DNA from: Leptospira stimsonii
GTDB lineage: Bacteria; Spirochaetota; Leptospiria; Leptospirales; Leptospiraceae
NCBI RefSeq assembly: GCF_003545875.1
Contig: NZ_QHCS01000005.1
Span: 1 to 64,000 of the forward strand
Direction: 5' to 3'
DNA: 64,000 nt
Made by a program: the position numbers and the translations under genes. Within the stretch, counting starts at the first letter, position 1. Every line of letters starts with the position of its first letter. The notes beneath the pieces are model-generated. The model saw only the letters and a program-made list of their open reading frames with translations. It had not been told where the DNA came from and did no database searches. Below are positions 32,780-46,232 of this stretch, piece by piece.

Positions 32780-33607
32780 ATGTTAAACGAATTCAAAGAA
32801 CCTGCGGATTCGCTCGTGATTGCAGGACGGACCTTTCACTCCAGGCTCTTTTTAGGAACCGGAAAGTTTTCTTCCGGACAGATCATGCAAAATGCGATCG
32901 AGGCTTCCGGAACCGAGGTCGTCACGGTTGCGTTACGAAGAGTGGATTTGGAATCTCCCGAAGACGATATTCTTACCCATATCGATCGGGATCGAATTCT
33001 TCTTCTCGCAAATACGAGCGGCGCACGAAACGCGGAGGAGGCCGTACGTTTAGCAATTCTTGCGAGAGAATTGGGAGCGGGAGATTGGGTGAAGTTAGAG
33101 GTCACACCGGATCCGGTGTATCTTCTTCCCGATCCGATAGAAACCCTGAAGGCCGCAAAGATTCTTGTCAAAGAAGGATTTAAGGTGCTACCCTACATCA
33201 ACGCGGATCCGATTCTTTGTAAACATCTGGAAGACGCCGGTTGTGCAACTGTGATGCCCTTGGGTTCTCCGATCGGATCCAATTTGGGAATTTCCACAAA
33301 GACAAATCTCGAAATCATAATCTCTCAATCTAAAATCCCCGTCGTAGTGGACGCAGGCCTTGGACTTCCGTCCCACGCGGCGGAAGCGATGGAACTCGGC
33401 GCGGATGCCGTTCTTGTAAACACCGCGATCGCGATTGCAAAAGATCCGGTCTCCATTGCAAAGGCTTTTCAACTCGCAACGATCGCAGGAAGAATGGGAC
33501 GTCTTTATTCCGGAAAGGGAAAAAAGTTTACCTGGGAAGCGTCGGCTTCGAGTCCGTTGACAGGTTTTTTAAACGAAGAAGAGAGAAATGTACACGGAAC
33601 TCTTTGA
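32780..33607 (+). CDS. thiG: Thiazole synthase ThiG
   Basis: A 275-residue TIM-barrel enzyme that forms the thiazole phosphate of thiamine from deoxyxylulose phosphate, dehydroglycine and the ThiS thiocarboxylate. Characteristic blocks are RLFLGTGKFSSGQIM, VTVALRRVDL, VKLEVTPDPVYLLPDPIET and PVVVDAGLGLPSHAAEAMELGADAVLVNTAIA. The conserved Lys for the Schiff base lies in VKLEV. It overlaps thiH by 20 bp. The predicted partner ThiS is not encoded alongside. Confidence 0.96.
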   Translation: MLNEFKEPADSLVIAGRTFHSRLFLGTGKFSSGQIMQNAIEASGTEVVTVALRRVDLESPEDDILTHIDRDRILLLANTSGARNAEEAVRLAILARELGAGDWVKLEVTPDPVYLLPDPIETLKAAKILVKEGFKVLPYINADPILCKHLEDAGCATVMPLGSPIGSNLGISTKTNLEIIISQSKIPVVVDAGLGLPSHAAEAMELGADAVLVNTAIAIAKDPVSIAKAFQLATIAGRMGRLYSGKGKKFTWEASASSPLTGFLNEEERNVHGTL

Positions 33608-34721
33608 TAAAACTTCCTTCGAGACCGGTTCACAAATCATCCGCTCCAAAACAAAGGAAGATGTGGAAATAGCTCTTCACAGGGCTTCTTCGGCTGTTTC
33701 TCTCGACTTCGACGATTATCTTTCTCTCGTTTCTCCCAGCGCTTCTTCCTATCTCGAGCCGATGGCTTTTCTTTCCAAGGAAATCAAAAAGGAACGATTC
33801 GGAAATATAATTCAACTTTTTATGCCGCTCTATCTTTCGAACGAGTGTCGTTCTTCTTGTCTCTATTGCGGATTCAGCTACGAGAATAAGATTCCGAGAA
33901 AAACTCTTACCGAAGAGGAAATACGAAAAGAGGCGGAGGTTCTTCAGTCGAAGGGGATTCGGCATCTCGTGATTCTTACAGGGGAAGATTTTAGTAAGAC
34001 CAATTTGAACTATATCCTTCGAGCAATTTCGGTCTTAAGAGAATTCTTCGATTCGATCGCGATCGAAATCTATCCTCTGGATACGGACGACTACAGGACC
34101 GTGATCGATTCCGGAGTAGAGGCGCTGATCGTGTATCAGGAAACGTACGACCCGGAAGTGTATGCGGAAAATCATTACCGGGGAATCAAAAAAAATATGC
34201 GCTATCGTCTGGAAGCGCCGGACAGAGGAGGGAAGGCCGGTTTTAGAAGAATCGGGCTCGGCGCACTTTTGGGGCTTTCGGATCCTCTTGGTGAAATGTT
34301 TAAGCTTGGAGAACATGCAAAATATCTAATGAGAGAATATTGGCAAACTTCGTTTCAGATTTCTCTTCCGAGAATGCGACCTGCCGCAGGAGAATTTCAG
34401 AAAAATCTTCCGGTGAGCGATCGGGATTTTGTCCGTTATCTTTTTGCGCTTCGTATTTCGTTTCCGGATATCGGACTGGTTCTTTCCACAAGAGAATCCG
34501 CCAAGCTGAGAGATCATCTTTCTTTTCTTGGAATTACGAGTATGTCCGTGGAATCAAAAACGGAACCGGGCGGCTATTCCAATTCCGGAGCGCTGAAACA
34601 ATTCGAGATCGAAGACGATCGTCCCGTCTCGGATCTTATGGCTTCCCTCAGGAGATCGGGTTTGGATCCGGTCTTTAAGGATTTTGATCGAGCCTTGTTA
34701 TTCTCGAAAGAAATTCTCTGA
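33588..34721 (+). CDS. thiH: 2-iminoacetate synthase ThiH (radical SAM)
   Basis: A 377-residue radical-SAM enzyme that cleaves tyrosine to dehydroglycine, the nitrogen donor for ThiG. The cluster-binding CxxxCxxC motif is in NECRSSCLYCGFSYEN. Further family blocks are IRHLVILTGEDFSKTNLNY and the MRPAAG segment. It starts within the 3' end of thiG (20-bp overlap), so the two are co-translated. No clear terminator is seen after it. Confidence 0.96.
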   Translation: MYTELFDKTSFETGSQIIRSKTKEDVEIALHRASSAVSLDFDDYLSLVSPSASSYLEPMAFLSKEIKKERFGNIIQLFMPLYLSNECRSSCLYCGFSYENKIPRKTLTEEEIRKEAEVLQSKGIRHLVILTGEDFSKTNLNYILRAISVLREFFDSIAIEIYPLDTDDYRTVIDSGVEALIVYQETYDPEVYAENHYRGIKKNMRYRLEAPDRGGKAGFRRIGLGALLGLSDPLGEMFKLGEHAKYLMREYWQTSFQISLPRMRPAAGEFQKNLPVSDRDFVRYLFALRISFPDIGLVLSTRESAKLRDHLSFLGITSMSVESKTEPGGYSNSGALKQFEIEDDRPVSDLMASLRRSGLDPVFKDFDRALLFSKEIL

Positions 34722-35173
34722 TTCTTTTTTTAAAAAAACGATTCGTATCACGACACAAAGTAGGAACTCCTAAGAAGAATCATTGAAGACCTGTTCGTTC
34801 GAGCGCGGTAAGTCGGTAAAAGCGCCGAATTTGCTGGAACTCCGACGAGTTTGCTTTCCAGATGAAATCGGCTCCTGTCGAGGTTTTCGTTTTGGCCTGC
34901 AGAGCGCTTGATATCATATGACGCTTTATTCGAAATTTATAATAAGCTGTGTAAGAGTTCCTACAATCGAAGTCGCATCCGTCTTATGTGAATTTTGGAT
35001 TGTTCCGTGTAGTGCGAAAACGTAAGAGTTCCCACAGCCAATATTTTGGAGTTAATTCTTAGAATCGGCCGGAACAAAACTCTCTGACAAAAATCACTGT
35101 AAAGACAGTCTGATCTTTTTTCAAAAATCAAATCGGTCAAAATCTTATCTTTTTTTGAATCTGAAAAAGGCAT
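34722..35173. other. Intergenic region with four scattered repeat boxes
   Basis: About 450 bp without a gene. Degenerate boxes of the dispersed repeat family occur at 34760-34772 (GTAGGAACTCCTA), 34836-34846 (GGAACTCCGAC), 34951-34964 (GTAAGAGTTCCTAC) and 35022-35035 (GTAAGAGTTCCCAC). The hairpin core seen in complete elements is missing, so these look like decayed or solo ends. Confidence 0.55.
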
Positions 35174-35198
35174 AAAAAAAGAGCGGGAACCCGCTCTT
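35174..35198 (-). terminator. Rho-independent terminator
   Basis: On the minus strand AGAGCGGG-TT-CCCGCTCT forms an 8-bp perfect stem followed by a run of seven T. It lies 37-60 bp after the Cys-rich gene and would end transcription of that gene and perhaps the upstream tRNA. Confidence 0.88.
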
Positions 35199-35234
35199 CT
35201 CATTCTAACAAAAAAGATCTTAGAATGGATCGTT

Positions 35235-35519
35235 CTATTTTTTATTGGCGTTGTACGCGTTCACAATACAGTCGTTAAACGGTTTGCACTGATTTTTGTG
35301 GTTTTCGAAACAAGCCGCAACCGCTTGCGAGTGTTTTTTGCATGAATTCAAACATCCGGCTTTTACTTTTGTTTTTTCATCCGCGCTTAACTTTCTCGGA
35401 GCGTTCTGCTCCACACATCCTGAATAAAATCCACAGACTTCACTGCAGACCGGGGATTGAGCTGGCACAGACTGAGCCAGAAGGAAGAAAGAAAGAATCA
35501 TTAGAAAGAGATATTTCAA
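35235..35519 (-). CDS. Small Cys-rich exported protein
   Basis: A 94-residue protein with an N-terminal signal peptide (MKYLFLMILSFFLLAQSVPA) and a mature part of about 74 residues carrying eight cysteines, including two CX3C pairs (CSEVC and CLNSC). The spacing suggests a helical, disulfide-bonded periplasmic protein, similar in general style to other small Cys-rich Leptospira proteins. Function unknown. An AAGGAGA ribosome site precedes the ATG. It lies 20 bp downstream of the tRNA gene on the same strand and ends in a strong terminator. Confidence 0.75.
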   Translation of the reverse strand: MKYLFLMILSFFLLAQSVPAQSPVCSEVCGFYSGCVEQNAPRKLSADEKTKVKAGCLNSCKKHSQAVAACFENHKNQCKPFNDCIVNAYNANKK

Positions 35520-35537
35520 TGTCTTCTCCTTGAAACT

Positions 35538-35618
<81 letters not shown>

Positions 35619-35689
35619 TATTGGACCCGACGAGTCGGTTCCAGTGCTATTTTTTTGAAGGGAATCGACCTGTCAAGGTTTCTTGAACT

Positions 35690-36976
35690 TCAGGATTTCC
35701 AGATTTCTATGAGAGATTTCCAGGAAGAAGCGCTTGCGATTTCGTCCATTTTTTTCGCCGAAAGCGAGTTTCGTTCCTTCCATTTTTGAAGAATCAAATC
35801 ATTCGTCGAAGATTGAAGATTTCTCCAGAGTTCCTTTGTCGACTCGTCAGCGTTCAAACTCTGCGAAGATTCTTGGATGATCTTGATACGATCGAGGAGT
35901 TCCGGAATTTCGATCTCTTCCAATGCTTCTTTACGAACTTCCAAGTGAGAATCCAGAATCTTTTTGGAAACGTCGAATTCTTTCTGAAGAAGTTCGAAAA
36001 AGAATGCCTCGTCCGTTCCTAAATGTCTAGCGACGCGTGCGGCGAAACGGTGTTCCGTGAGATCTCTCCACGATTCACTTTTCGTAAACTTAGAATTTGG
36101 ATTCGAATTCGAAATGGCAACCTTACCGTTTTCCCATTTTTCCCAAGCATCCAGAATCGAAGAATTCAGAACTAAGAATACAAAAGACGCGCTGAGCCAA
36201 GGAGCAATCGTAATCTCCAGAGACGATTCTTCAGAAACGGGAGCGTTTTCAAAATCGAGTCCGGCAAGAACGCTCCCGGAACGTTCGATCCAAACGGGAA
36301 GAATTTCTTTCATCGAAGAAAGATCGATTCGTACACTCTGAATCGTAAATTCTAAATCGGAAATTATTTCGTTAAAAAGATAAATTGCGAATAAACTCTG
36401 AATGGAGCTGAGTTTTGGTGTGACGAGAATTTTTTCCTTTCCTCTTTCCAGAATTCTTTCCACGAAGTTTTCGGGAATTTCCGCTTCCAGAATTCTTTCC
36501 AAAGAATCGTTCGTTTCCGAAGAGATCAAAAACTCCAACTGGAACGTTTGGGTCTCACCATTCTTCTTCGTCTTTTGAAATCGCTCGAACGCAATCTTTT
36601 CTTCCAAGAGGGAAATTTTGGAAGCGATGGATTCTTCCTTCGCTACGAAAGGAAAGTAGAACAAATTCTTCCAAACAAAAGGAGGAAACGTTCGAGAAGG
36701 AATCCCCGGAAACGGAAAATTGGAAAATTCGGTTGTAGTTCTTATGGAACGATCCGCTTGGCGCAAAGAATCGGGAAGAGGTGATTGATCGATCGCATTC
36801 TCCGGAAATTCGATACAGTATTTTGCGTTCTGTGCTCCGGCCCAATTTTTTAGCTGTTGATAGAATTCTTTGAGAGCCGCTTCGGAAGGCTGGTCCTTTG
36901 CAAATAAGAATTCTATCGTTTCTTGGCCGACCATTTTCTTTAGAGCCGCTTCGGTCAGGAATTGAATCTGTTTCAT
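35690..36976 (-). CDS. Hypothetical protein, unknown function
   Basis: A 428-residue soluble protein with no membrane segment, signal or catalytic motif that I recognise. It is rich in Glu, Lys and aromatic residues; the middle region (about 150-320) reads as mixed alpha/beta and the last 100 residues as helical. It has no coiled-coil of note. It is the upstream neighbour of tRNA-Met on the same strand (about 75 bp). It is divergent from glnA, whose control region lies between. Confidence 0.7.
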   Translation of the reverse strand: MKQIQFLTEAALKKMVGQETIEFLFAKDQPSEAALKEFYQQLKNWAGAQNAKYCIEFPENAIDQSPLPDSLRQADRSIRTTTEFSNFPFPGIPSRTFPPFVWKNLFYFPFVAKEESIASKISLLEEKIAFERFQKTKKNGETQTFQLEFLISSETNDSLERILEAEIPENFVERILERGKEKILVTPKLSSIQSLFAIYLFNEIISDLEFTIQSVRIDLSSMKEILPVWIERSGSVLAGLDFENAPVSEESSLEITIAPWLSASFVFLVLNSSILDAWEKWENGKVAISNSNPNSKFTKSESWRDLTEHRFAARVARHLGTDEAFFFELLQKEFDVSKKILDSHLEVRKEALEEIEIPELLDRIKIIQESSQSLNADESTKELWRNLQSSTNDLILQKWKERNSLSAKKMDEIASASSWKSLIEIWKS

Positions 36977-37213
36977 CTGGTTCTCAGTGCTGAATAATAT
37001 TTATGCAGAATGTAAATTCCGAGTACTGGTTCTGTACGGAATTTAAGCTAGTTGCCAATCGGATTGGAAAAAAGATAAAATCTGCTTCCGCATTGTATTT
37101 TAGGGCTTGCCTGTCGTTCAAGGAATTTTACTTTGATTCCGGATTCGTCTTCAAAACGGATCCAAAGAGTAGAACTGACTCTTTTTTTCGGAAAACCGAG
37201 GATTTGCATCCTA

Positions 37214-37229
37214 TGGTACGAAATTTGCA
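37214..37229 (+). promoter_or_regulatory. Sigma-54 (-24/-12) promoter of glnA
   Basis: TGGTACG-AAAT-TTGCA matches the sigma-54 consensus TGGYACRNNNNTTGCW at every defined position. The expected transcription start is near 37241, giving a leader of about 60 nt before the glnA ATG at 37304. A perfect CACGCT-G-AGCGTG palindrome lies just downstream (37245-37257) and may bind a regulator. This fits nitrogen control of glutamine synthetase by an NtrC-type activator; the activator site itself is not evident. Confidence 0.85.
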
Positions 37230-37289
37230 TCGAATCTACAGACGCACGCTGAGCGTGAATTAGAGATTAGTTATTAATACTCGAAGACA

Positions 37290-38725
<1,436 letters not shown>

Positions 38726-38766
38726 TTCGAACGAGCGTCAAGAACGCTCTTCGGTTTAGAGAATTT

Positions 38767-38795
38767 AAAAAGCCCGGTTTCCCACCGGGCTTTTT
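38767..38795 (+). terminator. Rho-independent terminator of glnA
   Basis: AGCCCGG-TTTCCCA-CCGGGCT forms a 7-bp GC-rich stem preceded by an A-run and followed by TTTTT. It lies about 45 bp after the glnA stop and could also work on the opposite strand. Confidence 0.9.
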
Positions 38796-38822
38796 ATTTG
38801 AGAGAAGGGATGAGATTTTCTT

Positions 38823-39000
38823 GTAGGATTTCCGACTTTTACTGTGAGAACTGCGGGCCCCACCCTGCGATGCGACCCATCGAGCTATGCATTGAGTTTC
38901 TTGGGTGGAGAAGGCGGGTGGCGGAACACTCCGGGAGATTTTTCTCTATCAGAAAAATTGCATATTTGCAAGAAGAATTCTTCTTGTAGGAGTTCCCACA
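38823..39000. repeat. Dispersed repeat element, about 180-bp copy
   Basis: Starts with GTAGGATTTCCGAC (38823-38836) and ends with TGTAGGAGTTCCCACA (38985-39000). In between are ACTGTGAGAACTGCGGG, a CCCACCC...GGGTGG pair separated by a 40-bp insertion (with GCATTGAGTTTC, as in the 25351 copy), and TTGCAAGAAGAATTCTTC. Lies between the glnA terminator and the next minus-strand gene. Confidence 0.82.
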
Positions 39001-39033
39001 AATCTTATGTGACCGGAAGATGAGATCACAAAG

Positions 39034-39762
<729 letters not shown>

Positions 39763-40039
39763 TCCCCTTGATTTTCGGCAGAATCTGACTTTTAGGTGAG
39801 TTCCGAATTGCCAAAAAGCCGGTGATCGGAAATGGAATGACGCGAATTCCGGATGGGACCCCGAATTCCCTTCCCGGGTTTTCGGAAGGGAGAATCTAAA
39901 AAAAATATCCTTTTAGAATACCCTAGAGTCTAAACTACGAGTTCAAGCTCATCTTTGCTCGGAATCGGGTTGACCACTGATTTTTTAGCAAAAGCATTGT
40001 TTCTTGGATGAAGTTTAAGATTTTCTGGTCATTTGATCC

Positions 40040-41425
40040 GTGGTATTGAGAACCCAGCAACATAAGAATTCGAAACAAAGATTTCTGATCTTGGGCTTCC
40101 TGTCTTTTTTTCTCTTTACGTTGTCTCTTTCGGCCGAAGATCTCTCCGTTTCCTGGTTTGAAGAGATTCAAAAGTCCGTTTCCTCCGGAGTCTCGAGCGG
40201 AGGATTTGAATGGTCCACCGGCTTTGTCCTCATTGCGGGGGGGATTCTCGCGAGTCTTCTTCCTTGCGTGTATCCTCTTTATCCGATTACGGTAGGAATT
40301 GTAAGGGCAAGAGGAGAAGGCTCCCCGAAGATCCTTCATCCGACAGTCTACTATTTGGGGCTTGTCGCAGTTTATTGGTGTTTCGGTTTGATTGCGGGTT
40401 TTTCGGGAGGAGCGTTTAACGTGATTCTCCGCTATCCCTTTACAAACCTCGCACTTTCCGTTCTTATTTTTCTCCTCGCTCTTGCCTCCTTAGATTTGAT
40501 TCATCTTCCTTTTTTTCAGTCCAAAGAAGTCAATACCGGCGAGGGTTGTAAGGGAACCTTTCTCTTAGGAATGGGAGCGGGACTTCTTTCTTCTCCTTGT
40601 GTGGGTCCCGTTGTCGTCGCAATTCTTCTTCAGATCACGGCGGGTTCGGGGGCGATTTCGATCGGTTCCATTCTTCTTGCATCGTTTAAGATGTTCCTTT
40701 TTGGGGTCGGATTGGGTTTTCCATTTTTGATGATCGGAGTTTTCGGTCTCAGTCTTCCGAAGTCCGGAAAGTGGATGCGCTGGATCCAATGGGTTCTTGG
40801 CTTTTTCGTATTATATTTTTCTTATACATATTTTCAAAAGGCTCTTTCCGGCTGGGGAGTTATCGATCGTTCGATTCCTGTTGCGGGCCTGGGAATTTTG
40901 ATTCTTCTTGTTTGCCTTTACTTTTTTCTTCCGGAAGATTGGGATAAATATAAGAGAACGAAAAAGGCCCTTTTCTTAGGCGGAGTCGTTTTGTCTGCGA
41001 CAGGGCTCGTGATTCTTCTTTCCGGAGGTTTGGGAGGAACGAATGCCGCCGGTGTTTCGGAGACCGAGACAAAAGGAAATCTAACCTGGTTTCGACTTCC
41101 TCAGAAAGCCTATTCGGAAGGAAAGGATTCCGGTAAAAAAGTATTCATCGATTTCTACGCAGACTGGTGTACGAATTGTAAAGCATTTGAGGAATTGACA
41201 CTTTCCGATTCTCCCTTGAACGAGGCATTGCAGGGTGCGGTCCTCTTGAAGATCAAAGAGAACGATCCTATTTTTGAAACTTATGCAAGAGATCCGCGTT
41301 TCGAAGAATTGAAGATCGGTCTTCCCTTCTTTGTAATCCTGGACGCAGAAGGTAAACTTTTGTATAAGAATACGGATTACCTGGATACAAAAACCATGAT
41401 AGAAACTCTAAAGAATCATCCTTAG
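40040..41425 (+). CDS. DsbD-like thiol:disulfide interchange protein
   Basis: About 461 residues. After a signal-like segment comes a CcdA/DsbD-type membrane domain with the paired redox Cys motifs SLLPCVYPLYPI and LSSPCVGPVVVAIL. It is followed by more membrane helices and a C-terminal thioredoxin domain with DFYADWCTNCKAFE. The protein should carry electrons from cytoplasmic thioredoxin across the membrane to periplasmic partners. The N-terminal periplasmic alpha domain of E. coli DsbD is reduced to a short stretch. The start (GTG at 40040, or TTG at 40046) is uncertain. A small membrane-protein gene follows 13 bp later. Confidence 0.88.
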   Translation: MVLRTQQHKNSKQRFLILGFLSFFLFTLSLSAEDLSVSWFEEIQKSVSSGVSSGGFEWSTGFVLIAGGILASLLPCVYPLYPITVGIVRARGEGSPKILHPTVYYLGLVAVYWCFGLIAGFSGGAFNVILRYPFTNLALSVLIFLLALASLDLIHLPFFQSKEVNTGEGCKGTFLLGMGAGLLSSPCVGPVVVAILLQITAGSGAISIGSILLASFKMFLFGVGLGFPFLMIGVFGLSLPKSGKWMRWIQWVLGFFVLYFSYTYFQKALSGWGVIDRSIPVAGLGILILLVCLYFFLPEDWDKYKRTKKALFLGGVVLSATGLVILLSGGLGGTNAAGVSETETKGNLTWFRLPQKAYSEGKDSGKKVFIDFYADWCTNCKAFEELTLSDSPLNEALQGAVLLKIKENDPIFETYARDPRFEELKIGLPFFVILDAEGKLLYKNTDYLDTKTMIETLKNHP

Positions 41426-41438
41426 GGAGAAATCACGA

Positions 41439-41651
41439 ATGAAATTTCCTTCCATCGATCAGATTTTCAATTGGTGTGTGGACCTTCTGCTCTTTGGCGC
41501 CAAAATCTTCGGAATCACCTATAACGAAATCAACGTTTATATTTTTTGCGTGATCTGGCCTCTTTTTACTTTGATTCTCCTTGGATGCGTTTTTCAACTT
41601 CGGAGAACGAATCGAAAATTGAGAAACGAACTTTTCGAAAAAAGAACCTAG
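41439..41651 (+). CDS. Small membrane protein downstream of the DsbD-like gene
   Basis: A 70-residue protein with two hydrophobic stretches (VDLLLFGAKIFGI and VYIFCVIWPLFTLILLGCVF) and a basic tail (RRTNRKLRNELFEKR). A GGGAG ribosome site precedes the ATG, and only 13 bp separate it from the DsbD-like gene, so it is likely in the same operon. No family recognised. Confidence 0.7.
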   Translation: MKFPSIDQIFNWCVDLLLFGAKIFGITYNEINVYIFCVIWPLFTLILLGCVFQLRRTNRKLRNELFEKRT

Positions 41652-42254
41652 AATTTTTTGATGCGGAAAAATTGCTTCCGAGGATTCGAATCCTCCAAGG
41701 TCTTTTATTCCGTTTTCAACCGAGCTTCGGGTTATAGTACGTGGAATGTGGGAATTCCAATAAGAATGGGTCACAATCCGTTTACCGAAAATGTTTACGA
41801 CTGCAAATGGATCGCTCGGCGTAGGAACTCCTATAAGAATCGAACGGAATTTTCGCTCTCTTGAATGACCACACGCAGTACACTCGCGGTTTTGTGCGGG
41901 AACTCCCCGGATTTTTATCAGAATTTTTAACGTCCTTTCCGGCGCTCTCCTATCATTTTGAATGAGCCTTGATATTAAAATCGGCCCTGAAATCCGAGAA
42001 AGAGAGGAACGGATTTTGTTTCACAAAATTGATTCCTTCGTCTTACTCAGGCAAAAGAAAACGAAAGTGGCTTTTTCGGAAATCTTGTCTCTTCGCCGGA
42101 TTCTTCCGGAAGTGTGTGAGCTCCTACATTTTCAACTTCAAGGAAATATTTCGATTTTTCTAAGAAGCACGTTGAGCGGGAAGAATGATTTCCAAACCTC
42201 AATCGCTTGCGGAGAAGAACTCCAAGTAGGATGGCCATACAAGGAGGAACTTTT
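41652..42254. other. Intergenic region with repeat boxes and one doubtful ORF
   Basis: About 600 bp. Contains degenerate boxes near 41747 (GTGGGAATTCC), 41821-41834 (GTAGGAACTCCTAT) and 41897 (GGGAACTCC). A 113-codon open frame starts at ATG 41962 and runs into the repeat element (to 42303). Its first 80 codons look protein-like, but it has no relative I know and no good ribosome site. Confidence 0.4.
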
Positions 42255-42303
42255 TAGGAGTTCCTACAGAGGACTTTTTTCTTGCAAAATTAGAATTTTG
42301 TGA
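41962..42303 (+). CDS. Doubtful hypothetical ORF ending in a repeat
   Basis: A 113-codon open frame beginning MSLDIKIGPEIREREERIL. The last 15-20 codons (about RSSYRGLFSCKIRIL) come from the inverted repeat element at 42256, so if this was a gene its original end has been lost. No motif, signal or clear ribosome site. It may be a gene remnant. Confidence 0.28.
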   Translation: MSLDIKIGPEIREREERILFHKIDSFVLLRQKKTKVAFSEILSLRRILPEVCELLHFQLQGNISIFLRSTLSGKNDFQTSIACGEELQVGWPYKEELFRSSYRGLFSCKIRIL

Positions 42304-42403
42304 TATAGGAAAGTCCGCCGCGTTTTTTCCCGCCACCCACCCCTCCGCCCAAGATTTGGGTGGGGCGCGCGACTTTTACGGAAGAATTGTCGTAGAACCG
42401 ACG
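42256..42403. repeat. Dispersed repeat element, inverted copy
   Basis: The element runs in the opposite orientation to the other copies: it begins with AGGAGTTCCTACA (42256-42268), then TTGCAAAATTAGAATTTTGTG, the TCCCGCCACCC...GGGTGGGGCGCGCGAC hairpin, TTTTACGGAAGA, and ends with CGTAGAACCGACG (42391-42403). Length (148 bp) is close to the 137-bp form without the 40-bp insertion. Confidence 0.82.
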
Positions 42404-42537
42404 GTTTCTCTGAAAAAACCTTCACTTTGCAGGAAAGGATCTAGAGAACGTCGTGTAGAAACGAGGAGCCGTTGGAAAAAAAGAACATAAGCCTTGCTTC
42501 CAACGCCTTCGAAGTCGTTCGAAAGAAACGATTCCAA

Positions 42538-43470
<933 letters not shown>

Positions 43471-43629
43471 AGTGTAACCAATTCTCTTGATTGCGGGAAT
43501 GGATCAACCCATAATCCTTTTTTGAAAAAGACAAAGGTCTTTTCAAACATTTGAAAAATGGAATTCTTTTTTAAAAAACGAGGAACGCTGGAAAGCAAAC
43601 TTTGGTCTTTTTTCTTTTTTTTGGAAGAA

Positions 43630-44646
43630 TCACTCGATGTTGATGAATTCCGCCGGATCCAGAGGCGGATCTTGTCCCATGTGAACCTCGTAGTGAACGT
43701 GAGGTCCCGTCGCCTTTCCAGTCGAGCCGACGAGACCGATGAGATCTCCTCGTTTTACGACCTGATTCTTTTCTACGAGAATCTGAGAACAGTGACCGTA
43801 GACGGTAAAGATTCCGTTTAAGTGATTGATCCGAATGTTCTTTCCCAATCCTCCGGAGGATTGTCCGGATTCTACTACGATTCCCGGAGCCGTCGCATAG
43901 ATGGGAGTTCCCTCGGAAGAAGCGAAGTCCACACCCGAGTGATGCTCTCCTAAGACGACGAGACCGAAAGGATCGACCCTTCCACCGAACGTAGAGGAAA
44001 CAAATCCGACTCCCGGTTTGAGGGGACGACCCCTAGGCAACGCGTAAAGAATGGATTCTCTTTCTTCGAGATAATCAAATGCGTTTTCAAACGCCTGACG
44101 AATTCGGAAGAGCTCAATGTTCTGAGCGGCAAAGCCTTCCACCGTATTCTTATAGAGTTCCAGATTGGTTTCGGAATCGGGGATCTCTTTTTTGAGCCGA
44201 AACTCGGGAATCACTTCGTAGGTGAGAATTCGTTTCCAAGGAACCTCGTCCCAAGCCACGAGGTTCAACTGCTCGGTTTTTCTTTCCAGACCTCGAATCT
44301 CTTTTTTGGCGTCTTGGAGGAGCATATCATAGTAAAGATATTGACTTACGTTCTCGTCGCTTTTCTGAAAAAGGTCCTCGTCGGGTCGATAGAAGAAGTT
44401 GAGATAAGAAAGAAATACGAATGCGAGCGCGAGAATCGATCCTAAGAGGATTCCAAGGAACCAAGCCATAAAAACGTTCAGTTCGATCCGAATTACGTTC
44501 TCGTGACTGTGTGGAACGAGTAAAAAGGAGATCTTTTTGGACCCGCTCTCTTTGAATTTACGAAACCAATTTTTGAATTTGAGAATTCTGACCTGCAAAC
44601 GCTCCGAATGCGTTAATTTGAGATCGAACTTTGCCGGGCTTGTCAT
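43630..44646 (-). CDS. M23-family peptidase (LytM-type), membrane-anchored
   Basis: A 338-residue protein: a cytoplasmic N-terminus, one membrane anchor (FMAWFLGILLGSILALAFVF), a coiled-coil-like periplasmic segment, and a C-terminal M23 domain. The zinc ligands are seen in GEHHSGVDFAS (H...D) and GPHVHYEVH (HxH). Such enzymes cut peptidoglycan peptide cross-links or regulate amidases. It is oriented away from pcnB. Full conservation of the ligands suggests an active enzyme. Confidence 0.92.
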   Translation of the reverse strand: MTSPAKFDLKLTHSERLQVRILKFKNWFRKFKESGSKKISFLLVPHSHENVIRIELNVFMAWFLGILLGSILALAFVFLSYLNFFYRPDEDLFQKSDENVSQYLYYDMLLQDAKKEIRGLERKTEQLNLVAWDEVPWKRILTYEVIPEFRLKKEIPDSETNLELYKNTVEGFAAQNIELFRIRQAFENAFDYLEERESILYALPRGRPLKPGVGFVSSTFGGRVDPFGLVVLGEHHSGVDFASSEGTPIYATAPGIVVESGQSSGGLGKNIRINHLNGIFTVYGHCSQILVEKNQVVKRGDLIGLVGSTGKATGPHVHYEVHMGQDPPLDPAEFINIE

Positions 44647-44677
44647 AGATTTTTACTTGCAGGTAGGGGGAATGAAA

Positions 44678-46228
<1,551 letters not shown>

Positions 46229-46232
<4 letters not shown>

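Noticed and set aside
32557..32786. Two short frames ending at thiG, considered as ThiS
   Set aside because: Neither ends in Gly-Gly nor resembles the ThiS fold; composition is poor.
37003..37263. 86-codon frame upstream of glnA
   Set aside because: It covers the sigma-54 promoter, has no ribosome site, and has a composition unlike the neighbouring genes.
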